From contig JAGCGA010000012.1 in the NCBI GenBank assembly GCA_017649855.1, positions 96,705 to 160,704 of the forward strand: a DNA stretch of 64,000 bases. Direction: 5' to 3'. Under the pieces are notes generated by a model. That model was not told the DNA's origin. It was given only the letters and a program-made list of their open reading frames with translations, and did no database searches. Below, piece after piece: positions 17,060-26,300 of this stretch; within the stretch, counting starts at the first letter, position 1, and the number at the start of each line of letters is the position of its first letter. The DNA comes from Bacteroidales bacterium (GTDB lineage Bacteria > Bacteroidota > Bacteroidia > Bacteroidales > WCHB1-69). The position numbers were made by a program, and so were the translations under genes.

Positions 17060-18709
17060 TTATCGATGGCCGCCACTGCTGCGGGAGGAACTGCTGCTGC
17101 TACTGTGAGAAGATCCGCTGCTGTGGGAGGAAGAACCGCTATAACTGCTGCGAGATGAAGATGATCCGCTATAGCTACTTCTGGAAGAGGAACTTCCGCT
17201 GTTGTAACTGCTGCTTCTGGACGAAGAGCTGCTGGGCGAATAACTGCTTCTAGGGGAAGAGCTGCCACTGTTATAGCTGTTGCTTCTGGAAGAGGAACTG
17301 CTCGGAGTGTAGCCGCTTCTGGAGCTGGAGGAAGAGCTGCCGCTTTGGTAATTGCCACTTCTGGAAGAGGAGCTACTGGGCGCATAACCACTTCTGGAGC
17401 TGGAAGAGCCGTTGTTGTAGCTGGAAGAAGGTCTGGTCGTCGTCGTTCTGGAACTGCCATCGGAAGAACGGATGATGGTCGTGGTGGCAGGTTTGGGAGA
17501 AGCACTGCTAGAGGCCGGACGGGTAGTAGAAGAGGCAGGCGTCGTCGTTCTGGACGGAGTTGTCGGAGTCGTTGTGGTGGTTCTGGCCGGAGTGGTTGTC
17601 GTTGTACTCGTTCTGGCAGGAGTGGTCGTCGTTGTAGTAGTGCTCGTTCTGGCCGGAGTCGTGGTGGTCGTCGTGTTGGTTCTGGAAGTGGCTGTAGGCG
17701 TGGTTGTGGTCGTTCTGGCCGGAGCGGTGGCAGTGGAAGAAGAGACGTTCGTTCTGGTAGCGGTTGTATTGTGCGAGTTGGCCGTGGAAGTGGCGGTGCG
17801 AGCATTGGCAGTTGTGGAGCCAGAGGCGCTGTGCGTTGCCGCCATCGTCTGGTATGTCTGGTTGAAAGAGGCCGGAGAGCTGACCGTAGAGTAGCGGTTG
17901 TTGTTGTCGTTGTTGGTGTAGGTGGATCCGAAGAGGTTGTTATCCAGGTCTCTTTCTCTGTGACGGCCGTTGCCTACGGAAAGTCCGACAGACTCGCGAT
18001 GGCCATAGTGGAAGGTGTTGTTCTGATCGTGGTTGTTGTGATAGAAGTTGCTGGCCCAGTGACTGCCCGGATGGTTCCAGTAGTCAAAATGACCATAGTG
18101 CCCGTGGTGATGATGGTACCAAGGATGGAAGTGATGATAGTGGAACGGATCGTAGTAACCCCAGCCCCAGCCATAGTTGAAGCCCCAGTAGTCATAACCA
18201 TAATAGTAGGGACGAACATAATAGCTCGGCCACCACCAGTTATAACCCAAGTAGATGCTGTAGCCCCAGCTGTAGGGATTGTAGTCATACCAGTAGGTGT
18301 TGGTGTACCAAGGATCATAGTAGCTCCAGCCGTAATTGATGCCGGTATGGAATCTGCGGAGTCTGGAGGTGTAATAATAATCGTAATAGTCATCATCGTT
18401 GTAGGACGACAATGTATAAGTGGGGCTTTCAACCATGTAGTTTTTCACTACAGGCTCTGACATTCCGGCGTAAAAACTCTGGGTCCGCAGCAGGTTACCC
18501 TCCTCATCATATTCGTACACGATGGAGTCGGGCTGCAGCTCCGTGGTTTTCGCATTGCTCTCAGACAAGCCTTTGGATGCGACCGCAGACTTGTATTGGG
18601 CGTCACTTGAGGATGAATAAACGTCATCGTAGACGGCATAATTCTCTGTCATGCAGGCAGAAAGAAGGAATGCCAAAGATACTGATGCGATAAGAAATAG
18701 TTTTTTCAT
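17060..18709 (-). CDS. Low-complexity lipoprotein with Tyr/Trp/His-rich core and Thr- and Ser-rich tail
   Basis: 549 residues. Signal peptide with lipobox LSAC, lipidated cysteine C19. Residues about 30-100 are ordinary; about 105-235 are packed with Tyr, Trp, His, Asn and Gly (for example WGWGYYDPFHYHHFHPW then YHHHHGHYGHFDYW); about 290-415 are repeats of Thr with Pro-Ala-Arg units (TPARTSTTTT); about 415-549 are Ser/Arg/Tyr/Gly repeats (SSSSRSGY, SSSRSSSYNSGS). The tail is disordered and repeat-built, possibly polymorphic. Function unknown; the aromatic/His segment could bind metal or glycan. It has an unusual strong ribosome binding site, GGAGGA a few bases before the ATG, rare in this phylum. 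It is divergent from proS and 47 bp upstream of the FadL-like gene. Confidence 0.8.
   Translation of the reverse strand: MKKLFLIASVSLAFLLSACMTENYAVYDDVYSSSSDAQYKSAVASKGLSESNAKTTELQPDSIVYEYDEEGNLLRTQSFYAGMSEPVVKNYMVESPTYTLSSYNDDDYYDYYYTSRLRRFHTGINYGWSYYDPWYTNTYWYDYNPYSWGYSIYLGYNWWWPSYYVRPYYYGYDYWGFNYGWGWGYYDPFHYHHFHPWYHHHHGHYGHFDYWNHPGSHWASNFYHNNHDQNNTFHYGHRESVGLSVGNGRHRERDLDNNLFGSTYTNNDNNNRYSTVSSPASFNQTYQTMAATHSASGSTTANARTATSTANSHNTTATRTNVSSSTATAPARTTTTTPTATSRTNTTTTTTPARTSTTTTTTTPARTSTTTTTPARTTTTTPTTPSRTTTPASSTTRPASSSASPKPATTTIIRSSDGSSRTTTTRPSSSYNNGSSSSRSGYAPSSSSSRSGNYQSGSSSSSSRSGYTPSSSSSRSNSYNSGSSSPRSSYSPSSSSSRSSSYNSGSSSSRSSYSGSSSSRSSYSGSSSHSSGSSHSSSSSSSRSSGGHR
17080..17790 (-). repeat. Low-complexity tandem repeats coding Ser/Arg and Thr/Pro/Ala/Arg tails
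   Basis: Short imperfect codon-level repeats (serine TCC/AGC runs around 17080-17420; threonine-rich units around 17510-17770). They keep several other frames open, which produces long arginine/glycine-rich spurious frames on the opposite strand. Confidence 0.8.
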
Positions 18710-18737
18710 AAAGTCCTCCGTATGTTTTGAAATTTAG

Positions 18738-18745
18738 TATTTTTG
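18738..18745 (+). promoter_or_regulatory. proS: Predicted -7 box of proS
   Basis: TATTTTTG matches TAnnTTTG, about 105 bp upstream of the proS ATG. It lies inside the divergent region shared with the lipoprotein gene. Confidence 0.5.
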
Positions 18746-18764
18746 CAACAAAGTTTATAGACGG

Positions 18765-18772
18765 CAAAGATA
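18765..18772 (-). promoter_or_regulatory. Predicted -7 box of the low-complexity lipoprotein gene
   Basis: The minus strand reads TATCTTTG. Transcription from it leftwards passes through the proS -7 box, so the two promoters face and overlap each other. Confidence 0.5.
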
Positions 18773-18849
18773 CTAAAAAGTTAATTCTTTGTCGGAAAAA
18801 AATCTAAGCCTAATAATTAAAAATCCTTAATAGATAAATACTGAATAAT

Positions 18850-20325
18850 ATGGCAAAAAATTCAACTACTCGTGAAGAGAATTATTCCCAATGGTACAAT
18901 GATATTGTGAAGAATGCAGACTTGGCGGAGAATTCGTCCGTTCGTGGATGTATGGTCATAAAACCCTATGGATATGCTATTTGGGAAAAGGTTCACGACT
19001 CTCTGGACAAGATGTTTAAGGATACGGGGCACGTGAATGCCTATTTCCCGTTGTTCATCCCGAAGTCTTTTTTCAGCCGTGAGGCCAGTCATGTGGAGGG
19101 CTTTGCCAAGGAGTGTGCGGTGGTGACGCATTATCGTCTGAAGAATGCAGAAGATGGTAGCGGTGTGGTCGTGGATCCTGAGGCAAAACTGGAGGAGGAA
19201 TTGATTGTCCGCCCCACTTCCGAGACGATCATCTGGAACACCTATAAGAATTGGATTCAGTCATACCGTGATCTTCCGATCCTTTGTAACCAGTGGGCCA
19301 ACGTGGTCCGTTGGGAGATGCGTACCCGTTTGTTCCTGCGTACGGCTGAGTTCTTGTGGCAGGAGGGACACACCGCCCACGCCACCCGCGAGGAGGCGGT
19401 GGCTGAAACTGAGCGCATGCTGCATGTGTATGCCGATTTTGTAGAGAATTTCATGGCTATTCCGGTGATCAAGGGCGTGAAATCTCCCAATGAGCGCTTC
19501 GCAGGTGCTTTGGATACTTACTGTATCGAAGCGTTGATGCAGGATGGTAAGGCTCTTCAGGCCGGCACCTCACACTTCTTGGGCCAGAACTTTGCCAAGG
19601 CTTTCGATGTCAAGTTCCTCAACAAAGAGAATCAGTTGGAGTATGTTTGGGCTACCTCTTGGGGTGTTTCCACCCGTCTGATCGGCGCTCTCATTATGAC
19701 CCACTCCGATGACAATGGATTGGTTCTTCCTCCGAAACTTGCTCCTACACAAGTTGTTATCGTGCCTATTTACAAAAATGAAGAACAACGTCAAGCTATC
19801 GCCGAGAAGGTTGATTCCTTGGTCCAAGAGCTGAAGGCCTTGAATATCACGGTCAAGTTTGATAATGACGACACCAAGCGTTCCGGATGGAAGTTCAATG
19901 AGTATGAGCAGAAAGGCGTTCCTGTCCGGGTGGCTATCGGCCCGCGCGACTTGGAGAACAACCAGGCAGAAGTTGCCCGTCGAGACACCCTGACCAAGGA
20001 GGTCATCTCTTTCGACGGCTTGGCATCCTATATTCAAAAATTATTGGTTGACATACAAAATAATCTCTTCCAAAAAGCGTTAACATTCAGAGAGACACAC
20101 ACCTATAAGGCTGACACGTGGGACGAATTCATCGATTTGCTGGATAACAAGCCTGGTTTTGTGTACGCTCACTGGGATGGTACCGCCGAGACGGAAGACA
20201 AGATCAAGGAACTTTCCAAGGCCACCATACGTTGCATCCCCTTTGACAATCCGAAGGAAGATGGCAAGTGCATCCTGACCGGCAAGCCTTCCACCCAGCG
20301 AGTACTCTTTGCTAGAGCCTATTAG
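18850..20325 (+). CDS. proS: Prolyl-tRNA synthetase, short eukaryote/archaeal-like type
   Basis: 491 residues of a class II synthetase charging tRNA-Pro. Motif 2 region [22 protein letters not shown] and motif 3 region [21 protein letters not shown] are clear; there is no editing insertion between motifs 2 and 3, and a C-terminal extension follows the anticodon-binding domain ([12 protein letters not shown] onward). This is the short eukaryote-like form normal in Bacteroidota, unlike the ~570-residue E. coli enzyme. mazG follows after 12 bp. Confidence 0.95.
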   Translation: MAKNSTTREENYSQWYNDIVKNADLAENSSVRGCMVIKPYGYAIWEKVHDSLDKMFKDTGHVNAYFPLFIPKSFFSREASHVEGFAKECAVVTHYRLKNAEDGSGVVVDPEAKLEEELIVRPTSETIIWNTYKNWIQSYRDLPILCNQWANVVRWEMRTRLFLRTAEFLWQEGHTAHATREEAVAETERMLHVYADFVENFMAIPVIKGVKSPNERFAGALDTYCIEALMQDGKALQAGTSHFLGQNFAKAFDVKFLNKENQLEYVWATSWGVSTRLIGALIMTHSDDNGLVLPPKLAPTQVVIVPIYKNEEQRQAIAEKVDSLVQELKALNITVKFDNDDTKRSGWKFNEYEQKGVPVRVAIGPRDLENNQAEVARRDTLTKEVISFDGLASYIQKLLVDIQNNLFQKALTFRETHTYKADTWDEFIDLLDNKPGFVYAHWDGTAETEDKIKELSKATIRCIPFDNPKEDGKCILTGKPSTQRVLFARAY

Positions 20326-20337
20326 TAGATACGATAT

Positions 20338-21105
20338 ATGGATGAAAGACTGCAGGCCTTTGAGCGCCTATTGAATATCATGGACGACCTGCGTGCCCAG
20401 TGCCCGTGGGATCGCGAGCAGACCTTCGACACGTTGCGCTGCCTCACCATTGAGGAAACCTATGAGTTGTCGGATGCCATCGTGGAGAAGAACTATGCCG
20501 ACATGTGCAAGGAGTTGGGCGACCTGCTCCTGCACGTGGTCTTCTATGCTAAAATCGCAGACGAAGAGCAACGTTTTGATATAACGAAAGTTATAAACCA
20601 ACTCTGCGACAAGCTGATCCGCCGTCACCCCCATATCTATGGCAATGTTGAGTCGAACACGGCTACAGAAGTCCATCAAAACTGGGAAAAAATCAAGTTG
20701 CAGAAAGAGGGGAACCGATCCGTATTGGGTGGTGTGCCCCAGTCGCTGCCTGCTTTGATCAAAGCTTTCCGTATTCAAGAAAAGGTCAGCGGAGTGGGTT
20801 TTGATTGGAATAACCGCGACGAAGTGTGGGATAAGGTGCAGGAAGAGATGGGTGAACTTCAGCAGGAGGTCTCGCAAAACTCTGATAAAGTGGAAGATGA
20901 ACTGGGCGACCTCTTCTTTGCCCTCATCAACTACGCCCGTTTCCTGAATCTGAATCCTGAGGATGCTTTGGAGAAAACCAACCGCAAATTCATCCGCCGT
21001 TTTCAGTATATTGAACAGCAGGCCAAAGCTAACAATCAGAAAATCACTGATTTGTCTTTGGACACCATGGAGTCCTACTGGCAAGAGGCTAAAACAAAGG
21101 AATAA
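20338..21105 (+). CDS. mazG: Nucleoside triphosphate pyrophosphohydrolase MazG
   Basis: 255 residues with two tandem MazG folds: the first contains CPWDREQTFDTLRCLTIEETYEL and ELGDLLLHVVFYAKI, the second DEVWDKVQEEMGELQQEV and DELGDLFFALINYAR, with the EExxE and ExxD metal ligands in both. It hydrolyses NTPs and dNTPs to monophosphates and pyrophosphate, clearing non-canonical nucleotides. Sits 12 bp after proS and 20 bp before the PorE-like gene, so probably in one transcript with both. Confidence 0.95.
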   Translation: MDERLQAFERLLNIMDDLRAQCPWDREQTFDTLRCLTIEETYELSDAIVEKNYADMCKELGDLLLHVVFYAKIADEEQRFDITKVINQLCDKLIRRHPHIYGNVESNTATEVHQNWEKIKLQKEGNRSVLGGVPQSLPALIKAFRIQEKVSGVGFDWNNRDEVWDKVQEEMGELQQEVSQNSDKVEDELGDLFFALINYARFLNLNPEDALEKTNRKFIRRFQYIEQQAKANNQKITDLSLDTMESYWQEAKTKE

Positions 21106-21125
21106 TCTATTTATAATAACTATAT

Positions 21126-23051
21126 ATGAATAATAAAATAATAGTATATATAATTATATTGTTACTTGGCTTCATGCCAGTCGAGGTGTTGGCGCAAAAG
21201 CGTTCCAAGGCCGCCGACTATTGCGAGAAAGCCGAGAAGGCCCTCAACCAGCGTGATTTCGGCAAGGCGATTGCCTATTTGAAGCAGGCTCTTCAGAAGG
21301 ATCCTCTCTATGCGGATGCTTATATTTTGATGGGTGATGCTTACAACTTCACCTTGAAGTCTGATTCAGCGGCAAGTTGTTATGATCGGGCTGTCGAGTT
21401 GATTGGGGAGCCTGACCCCTTGTTGTATCATATTACCGCCACGGAGTTCATGAAGTGTGGGCGTTATGATAAGGCTGCCCGTCATTTTGAGACTTTCCTA
21501 AAAAAAGGACTTCAATATACGGATGTGTTGACGGAAGCCCAGAAGGGTTTAGCCAATTGCAAGTTCGCGCTCGAGGCGATGAAGAATCCTGTCAATTACC
21601 AATTGCAGAATATGGGTCCCAACATCAATTCCGAATGGGATGAGTCATTGGCAGCCCTTACGGCTGATGATGAGACCATCATCTTCACGGTGAGAAGGCC
21701 GAAAGATGCGCATACGGTTTGTGCTTTTTGCATGAATGAGGAAGACTTGTACAGTGCTGAGCAGCGTGACAATGCCTGGACAGTGCGCAAGGTGCTGGCC
21801 TCACCAGTGACCACGGGCTATAACGAGGGTGCGCAGAGCATCTCGCCCGATGGCAACTACCTGCTCTATACCATGTGCAATGCCGACTATGGTATCGGCA
21901 GCTGTGATCTCTATTGGGCCAAGCGCATTGGAGACCGCTGGTCACGGCCCCGCAACTTTGGCACGCCGGTCAACTCGGGAGCTTGGGAGAGCCAGCCCTC
22001 CATGGCCGCCGATGGGGTCACCATCTATTTTGCCTCCTCCCGCCCCGGCGGCTTTGGGGGTATGGACATCTGGAAGACCACGATGACTTCTGAAGGCGCC
22101 TTCACCGCACCGGAGAACCTGGGCGCCACCATCAATACACCCGAGGATGATGCCGCCCCGTTCATCCATAGCGACGGGCACACCCTCTACTTCGCCTCTA
22201 ATGGCCGGGTGGGCATGGGTGGCTACGACCTCTACTATTCCACCTTGCAGCCTGATGGAAGTTGGAGTGAACCGCAGAATCTCGGTTATCCGATCAACAC
22301 CTGGAATGACGAGATCAATATCTTCATCAATGCCAAGGGTACTACCGCCTATATCGCCTCGGACAAGGAAGGCGGCCTGGGTGGCCTTGACCTTTATAGT
22401 TTCGAGTTGGACGACAACCTGCGTCCCAGTCCGGTTACCTATATTAAAGGACGGGTGCGGGATGCCGAGACGGGTGCCCCTCTGCAGGCCGAGTTGCAGA
22501 TGATCGATCTGGAGACCAACCGACTGCTTACCGGTACCACCTCCGACGTCGAGACTGGTGAGTATCTTGCCTGTATCCACACGGGAAAGAATGTGCTGCT
22601 CAACGTCTCCCATCCGGGATACCCCTTCTATTCGGAGAACTTCCAGCTGGAGCAGTCCTACAACCAGCTTCAACCCTATTTGAAAGACATTACCCTGCAG
22701 CGTGCAGAGGTGGGGACGGTGGTTGTTTTGAAGAATATCTTCTTCGACTTTGACAAGAGCGAGCTCAAGGCTGAATCGTATGTGGAGCTTGACAAGCTGG
22801 TGGAGTACCTGCATCATAATAAGGTAAGGATCGAGATTGGCGGCCATACCGACAATACGGGCAGTCGCGAATACAACGAAAAGCTCTCCCAGGACCGTGC
22901 CAAGTCGGTATATGACTACCTGGTGGCGCACGGGATTGCTGCTGACAGGCTCCAATATCGGGGCTATGGGATGCAAAAACCCATCGATACCAACGACACG
23001 GAAGAGGGTAGAGCCAACAATCGGCGTACCGAATTCACGATTATACGCTAA
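21126..23051 (+). CDS. PorE-like TPR / beta-propeller / OmpA peptidoglycan-binding protein
   Basis: 641 residues. A signal peptide (about 1-23, ending VLAQ) is followed by TPR repeats (about 25-150), a PD40/WD40-like propeller (about 165-430, with repeated SPDGNYLLYT, AADGVTIYFASSRPGG, HSDGHTLYFASNG units), a carboxypeptidase regulatory-like domain (about 435-520, YIKGRVRDAETGAPL) and an OmpA C-terminal domain (about 530-641; GGHTDNTGSREYNEKLSQDRA binds diaminopimelate peptidoglycan). This order is that of PorE, the periplasmic anchor of the T9SS. PorE is lipidated in Porphyromonas; this copy has no lipobox cysteine. Homologous architectures also occur outside T9SS, so the PorE assignment is probable, not certain. 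Confidence 0.8.
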   Translation: MNNKIIVYIIILLLGFMPVEVLAQKRSKAADYCEKAEKALNQRDFGKAIAYLKQALQKDPLYADAYILMGDAYNFTLKSDSAASCYDRAVELIGEPDPLLYHITATEFMKCGRYDKAARHFETFLKKGLQYTDVLTEAQKGLANCKFALEAMKNPVNYQLQNMGPNINSEWDESLAALTADDETIIFTVRRPKDAHTVCAFCMNEEDLYSAEQRDNAWTVRKVLASPVTTGYNEGAQSISPDGNYLLYTMCNADYGIGSCDLYWAKRIGDRWSRPRNFGTPVNSGAWESQPSMAADGVTIYFASSRPGGFGGMDIWKTTMTSEGAFTAPENLGATINTPEDDAAPFIHSDGHTLYFASNGRVGMGGYDLYYSTLQPDGSWSEPQNLGYPINTWNDEINIFINAKGTTAYIASDKEGGLGGLDLYSFELDDNLRPSPVTYIKGRVRDAETGAPLQAELQMIDLETNRLLTGTTSDVETGEYLACIHTGKNVLLNVSHPGYPFYSENFQLEQSYNQLQPYLKDITLQRAEVGTVVVLKNIFFDFDKSELKAESYVELDKLVEYLHHNKVRIEIGGHTDNTGSREYNEKLSQDRAKSVYDYLVAHGIAADRLQYRGYGMQKPIDTNDTEEGRANNRRTEFTIIR

Positions 23052-23121
23052 AAAAATGTTGATAAGCTATTGGGATATGGCTTGACGGATGTGTTTTCTA
23101 AAATAGTCTATCTCAGCAATA

Positions 23122-23157
23122 TAAGGGCGTTCTCATTTGGGGACGCCCTAGTTTTTC
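23122..23157 (+). terminator. Intrinsic terminator after the PorE-like gene
   Basis: AGGGCGTTC (from 23124) pairs with GGGACGCCCT (ending 23149) including one G-U pair, followed by AGTTTTTC. It closes the proS-mazG-porE-like transcript. The remaining 200 bp to the adhesin start are AT-rich and hold only the adhesin promoter and leader. Confidence 0.8.
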
Positions 23158-23232
23158 ACAATGCTGCCCCTTTATTTTTTCAGAATTGTTGAAAAAAAAT
23201 TTTCTCAAGAGTATATGAATAAAAAAAAAATG

Positions 23233-23240
23233 TATTTTTG
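23233..23240 (+). promoter_or_regulatory. Predicted -7 box of the giant adhesin gene
   Basis: TATTTTTG preceded by an A-tract. It predicts a leader of about 105 nt before the ATG at 23354; the leader is AT-rich without evident structure. Confidence 0.55.
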
Positions 23241-23353
23241 CAAGTTGAATTTTTAGTGTAATGTATAGTTCTGTAGTATGCTAAATAGTAAGACAATACG
23301 AACGATAAAGAAGAAAAAATAATAATTAATAATAACAAACAATAAAAAACAGT

Positions 23354-26300
23354 ATGAAAAAATTATTATCAATTTGCTTTTTAAGCATTCTGCTGGCGCT
23401 GATGAACGTCCCCGTTCACGCGCAAACAACACAATCATGCTGCTTCTGGTTGGAGAATCTTCAACCCCAAACGTTGCATGATATCTCCAACGTTCCTGGT
23501 GGTGGCGCTGCCCATCTGCCTGGCACGGGTGGTGATGTTGTGTTGAACAACACCATGAATCCGGTGTTGCATGGTATCGACCCTGCTACTGGTCAATGCC
23601 AACAGGTGGACTATTACAAGATCCGCTTCGCGAATACTTGTAACCTTCCGGCCAACACGAAAGTGTCCCTGGAATGGAAGCTGTATCGCGATGGACAACT
23701 TGTAAATGACGACCTCGCTAATTATGCTGACTTCCGTATCTATACCAGATATGGTAGATTGCATAACAGCATGAACCCGATGTCTGCCGGTCAGACCTAT
23801 TGTGATACCTTAGGTTGGATTGGTGGTCGTGTTAGCGGTCTCGGTACCTGTTTGTATAACACGAGCACGGATCTTTATCCGAACTACCCGAACTACAATG
23901 ATGTGTATTGTGTAGGCGGATATCCTGGTGCTACCGAGGTGGAACCCCTTCCGTTGGATTATGCTAACGAGTCTGCCCAGGCTTGGGGCTATACCTTCTT
24001 CAACAATGAGATGGGCTTGGATTATTTCAACCTGCCTTTCTTCGAAGCTACTGACCATGTGATTGTGATTTGCTGGAAGCAAGTTGGTAACTACTCTTTG
24101 GTTGTCGGTCTGCGCGAGCGCGTAGGTGGTACTGACTGGGGTTCTCTCTATTGGGATGAGGCACAACAGCACGCCATCGGTGGTCACCAGAGCTGCTGCG
24201 GCGCCCTGCTGGCCCAAGACTCCATCCACTATCTTGTTGAGACGAACTTCAAAAAAGCCGTTTGCGACGGCGAGACCTGGGACTTTGGTAGTCCTATCGC
24301 TACTTACTCCGTTGAGAATCCTTACCTCGTGATCTTTGGTGACTCTGTATGTGATCACTTCAGAGTTGACAGTTTGGTACATTTGGATTTCTACACTCGT
24401 ATCAATCCTGACATCATCGCTGACGACTTCGAGATTTGCGTCGGTCTTCCTTTGACCTCCGCTGAGGTTCTCACCCACACCCCTGCCGTTCACACCGATG
24501 CTCCTGGTATCATCGACTATGCTATTTGGTGGTCACAGGACGGTACCAACTGGGATACCATCGCCCCCAGCTATGCAGCTGTCGAGGTAGGTACCTATAC
24601 TTGGTATGTGAAACAGATCAACCATTATGACGCCGTTACTCCGGACGATTTCTATTGCGAGGGCGCAGTTGACACCCTGACCATCACGGTGCTTCCGCTC
24701 TACCCGCCGGTAATCGATCCGTTAGTATACAACTTCTGCTATAACGAAATGCCTGCCGTATTCCCGATCCTCTCTGAATATGATGAGCGTGAGGAATGCG
24801 CTACCGGTATTGTATGGCAATTTGGTACGACCAACCTCGACACGATTGCCGATGGCGAGTCCTACCCGGTTGCTATGACCGACTATTTCACCAGCAACGT
24901 GAACAAGACTATCACCTTCAACGTATTCACGACGAACGTATATGCCAACTCCGATCCTACCGTTGTTACGATCGTGTTGCACGCTTCTCCTGAACTCGTG
25001 GGTGACAACTCCTTGGTTCACGATACCATCTGTCCGCGTGGCGAATCCTTGTTGAAGACTCAATTCACGGATGCCAACATTGCCCAGACCCACAGCACCA
25101 TCGCTTACTACTGGACACTGAATGGCACCGCCATCAATGAGAACACTGCCACCATCACCGGTTATGCTCCGAACGCTTGTACGGGTGACAATACTTATGT
25201 TGTGACGGCTGTCGCCACTAGCGATGCTGGTTGTACGGACACCTTGATCCGCACTTTCATCCTGACCGCTCAGGATACCAACGCTATCGTGGTTTCCCCG
25301 AAACCGACTACCCTCACCAACATCACCGTTTCCGGTTGCGACACCACCGCCGTTGCTTTCGTGGATGGCCGTCGTACCTTGGCTGACCTGCAGAACCTCC
25401 TCAACATTGACGATCACTGCAGCAACCTGGCTATCGTTCATTATACCGCTACCGTTACTCCTGGTCTCTGCGAAACCTATGTGACCAGAACCTACATCCT
25501 CGAAGATGAGTGCGGTAATGTTTCCAATCCTTATGTTGAGAACTGGACCATCAAGAATGACTACAAACCCGTCGTGGTTGGCAACGTCTTCAATGTTGCT
25601 CCTGTACCTGTTCAAAACTGTCAGTTCCAAGTTCCTGCTTATGAAGTATTGTTAGCTGCTTTCACTGAGTCCCACACTGTTGCTTTCGAATGCACCGGCA
25701 CCGAGACTCAGAGCATCGCTTTCTATTTGGATGCCAACGCTACCATTTCTGCTCCTGGTCATCTGATTTTCGAAGAGAGCGATACCGCTTATGTATATGC
25801 TATCGTTACCGACAACTGTGGTAACAATTCTTTGAATACGATGGTATTCATCCTGCAACGTCCTCCTCGTATGGTTATCGACGGTGGTGTTTTGGCAGTT
25901 CCTGCTGACATCTGTTTGCATGACACCGTATTCTTGTCTTTCGACACCTCTTTCGTACACAATGCTACTCCGTTAATCGATGGTAATGGCGAAAGCTTCT
26001 ATCAACTTGAGTGGACTGCTCAACCGAACGACGGTAGTATCATCTATCACACCAGTCCTAACGCTTATGGTGTGCCTGCTACGCCTAATACTGATTATGT
26101 ATATACCATTCATGTGACCGACTACTATGGTTGTGTGGATTCCATCAGCGCTGATCCTGTTCATGTACACGGTCTTCCTACCGTTGCTATCGAAGAGATC
26201 ATCCTCAATGGTTCTACCTTCCCGTTGTGTCCTAACTATGGTAACTTGACCATCCACTCCATCACCGAACCGGGTAACGGCGGCGAAATCGTTCGTCACA

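Noticed and set aside
17345..18460. 371-codon Arg/Gly/Val-rich frame opposite the low-complexity lipoprotein
   Set aside because: Produced by the codon repeats of the lipoprotein; no family, start signal or promoter.
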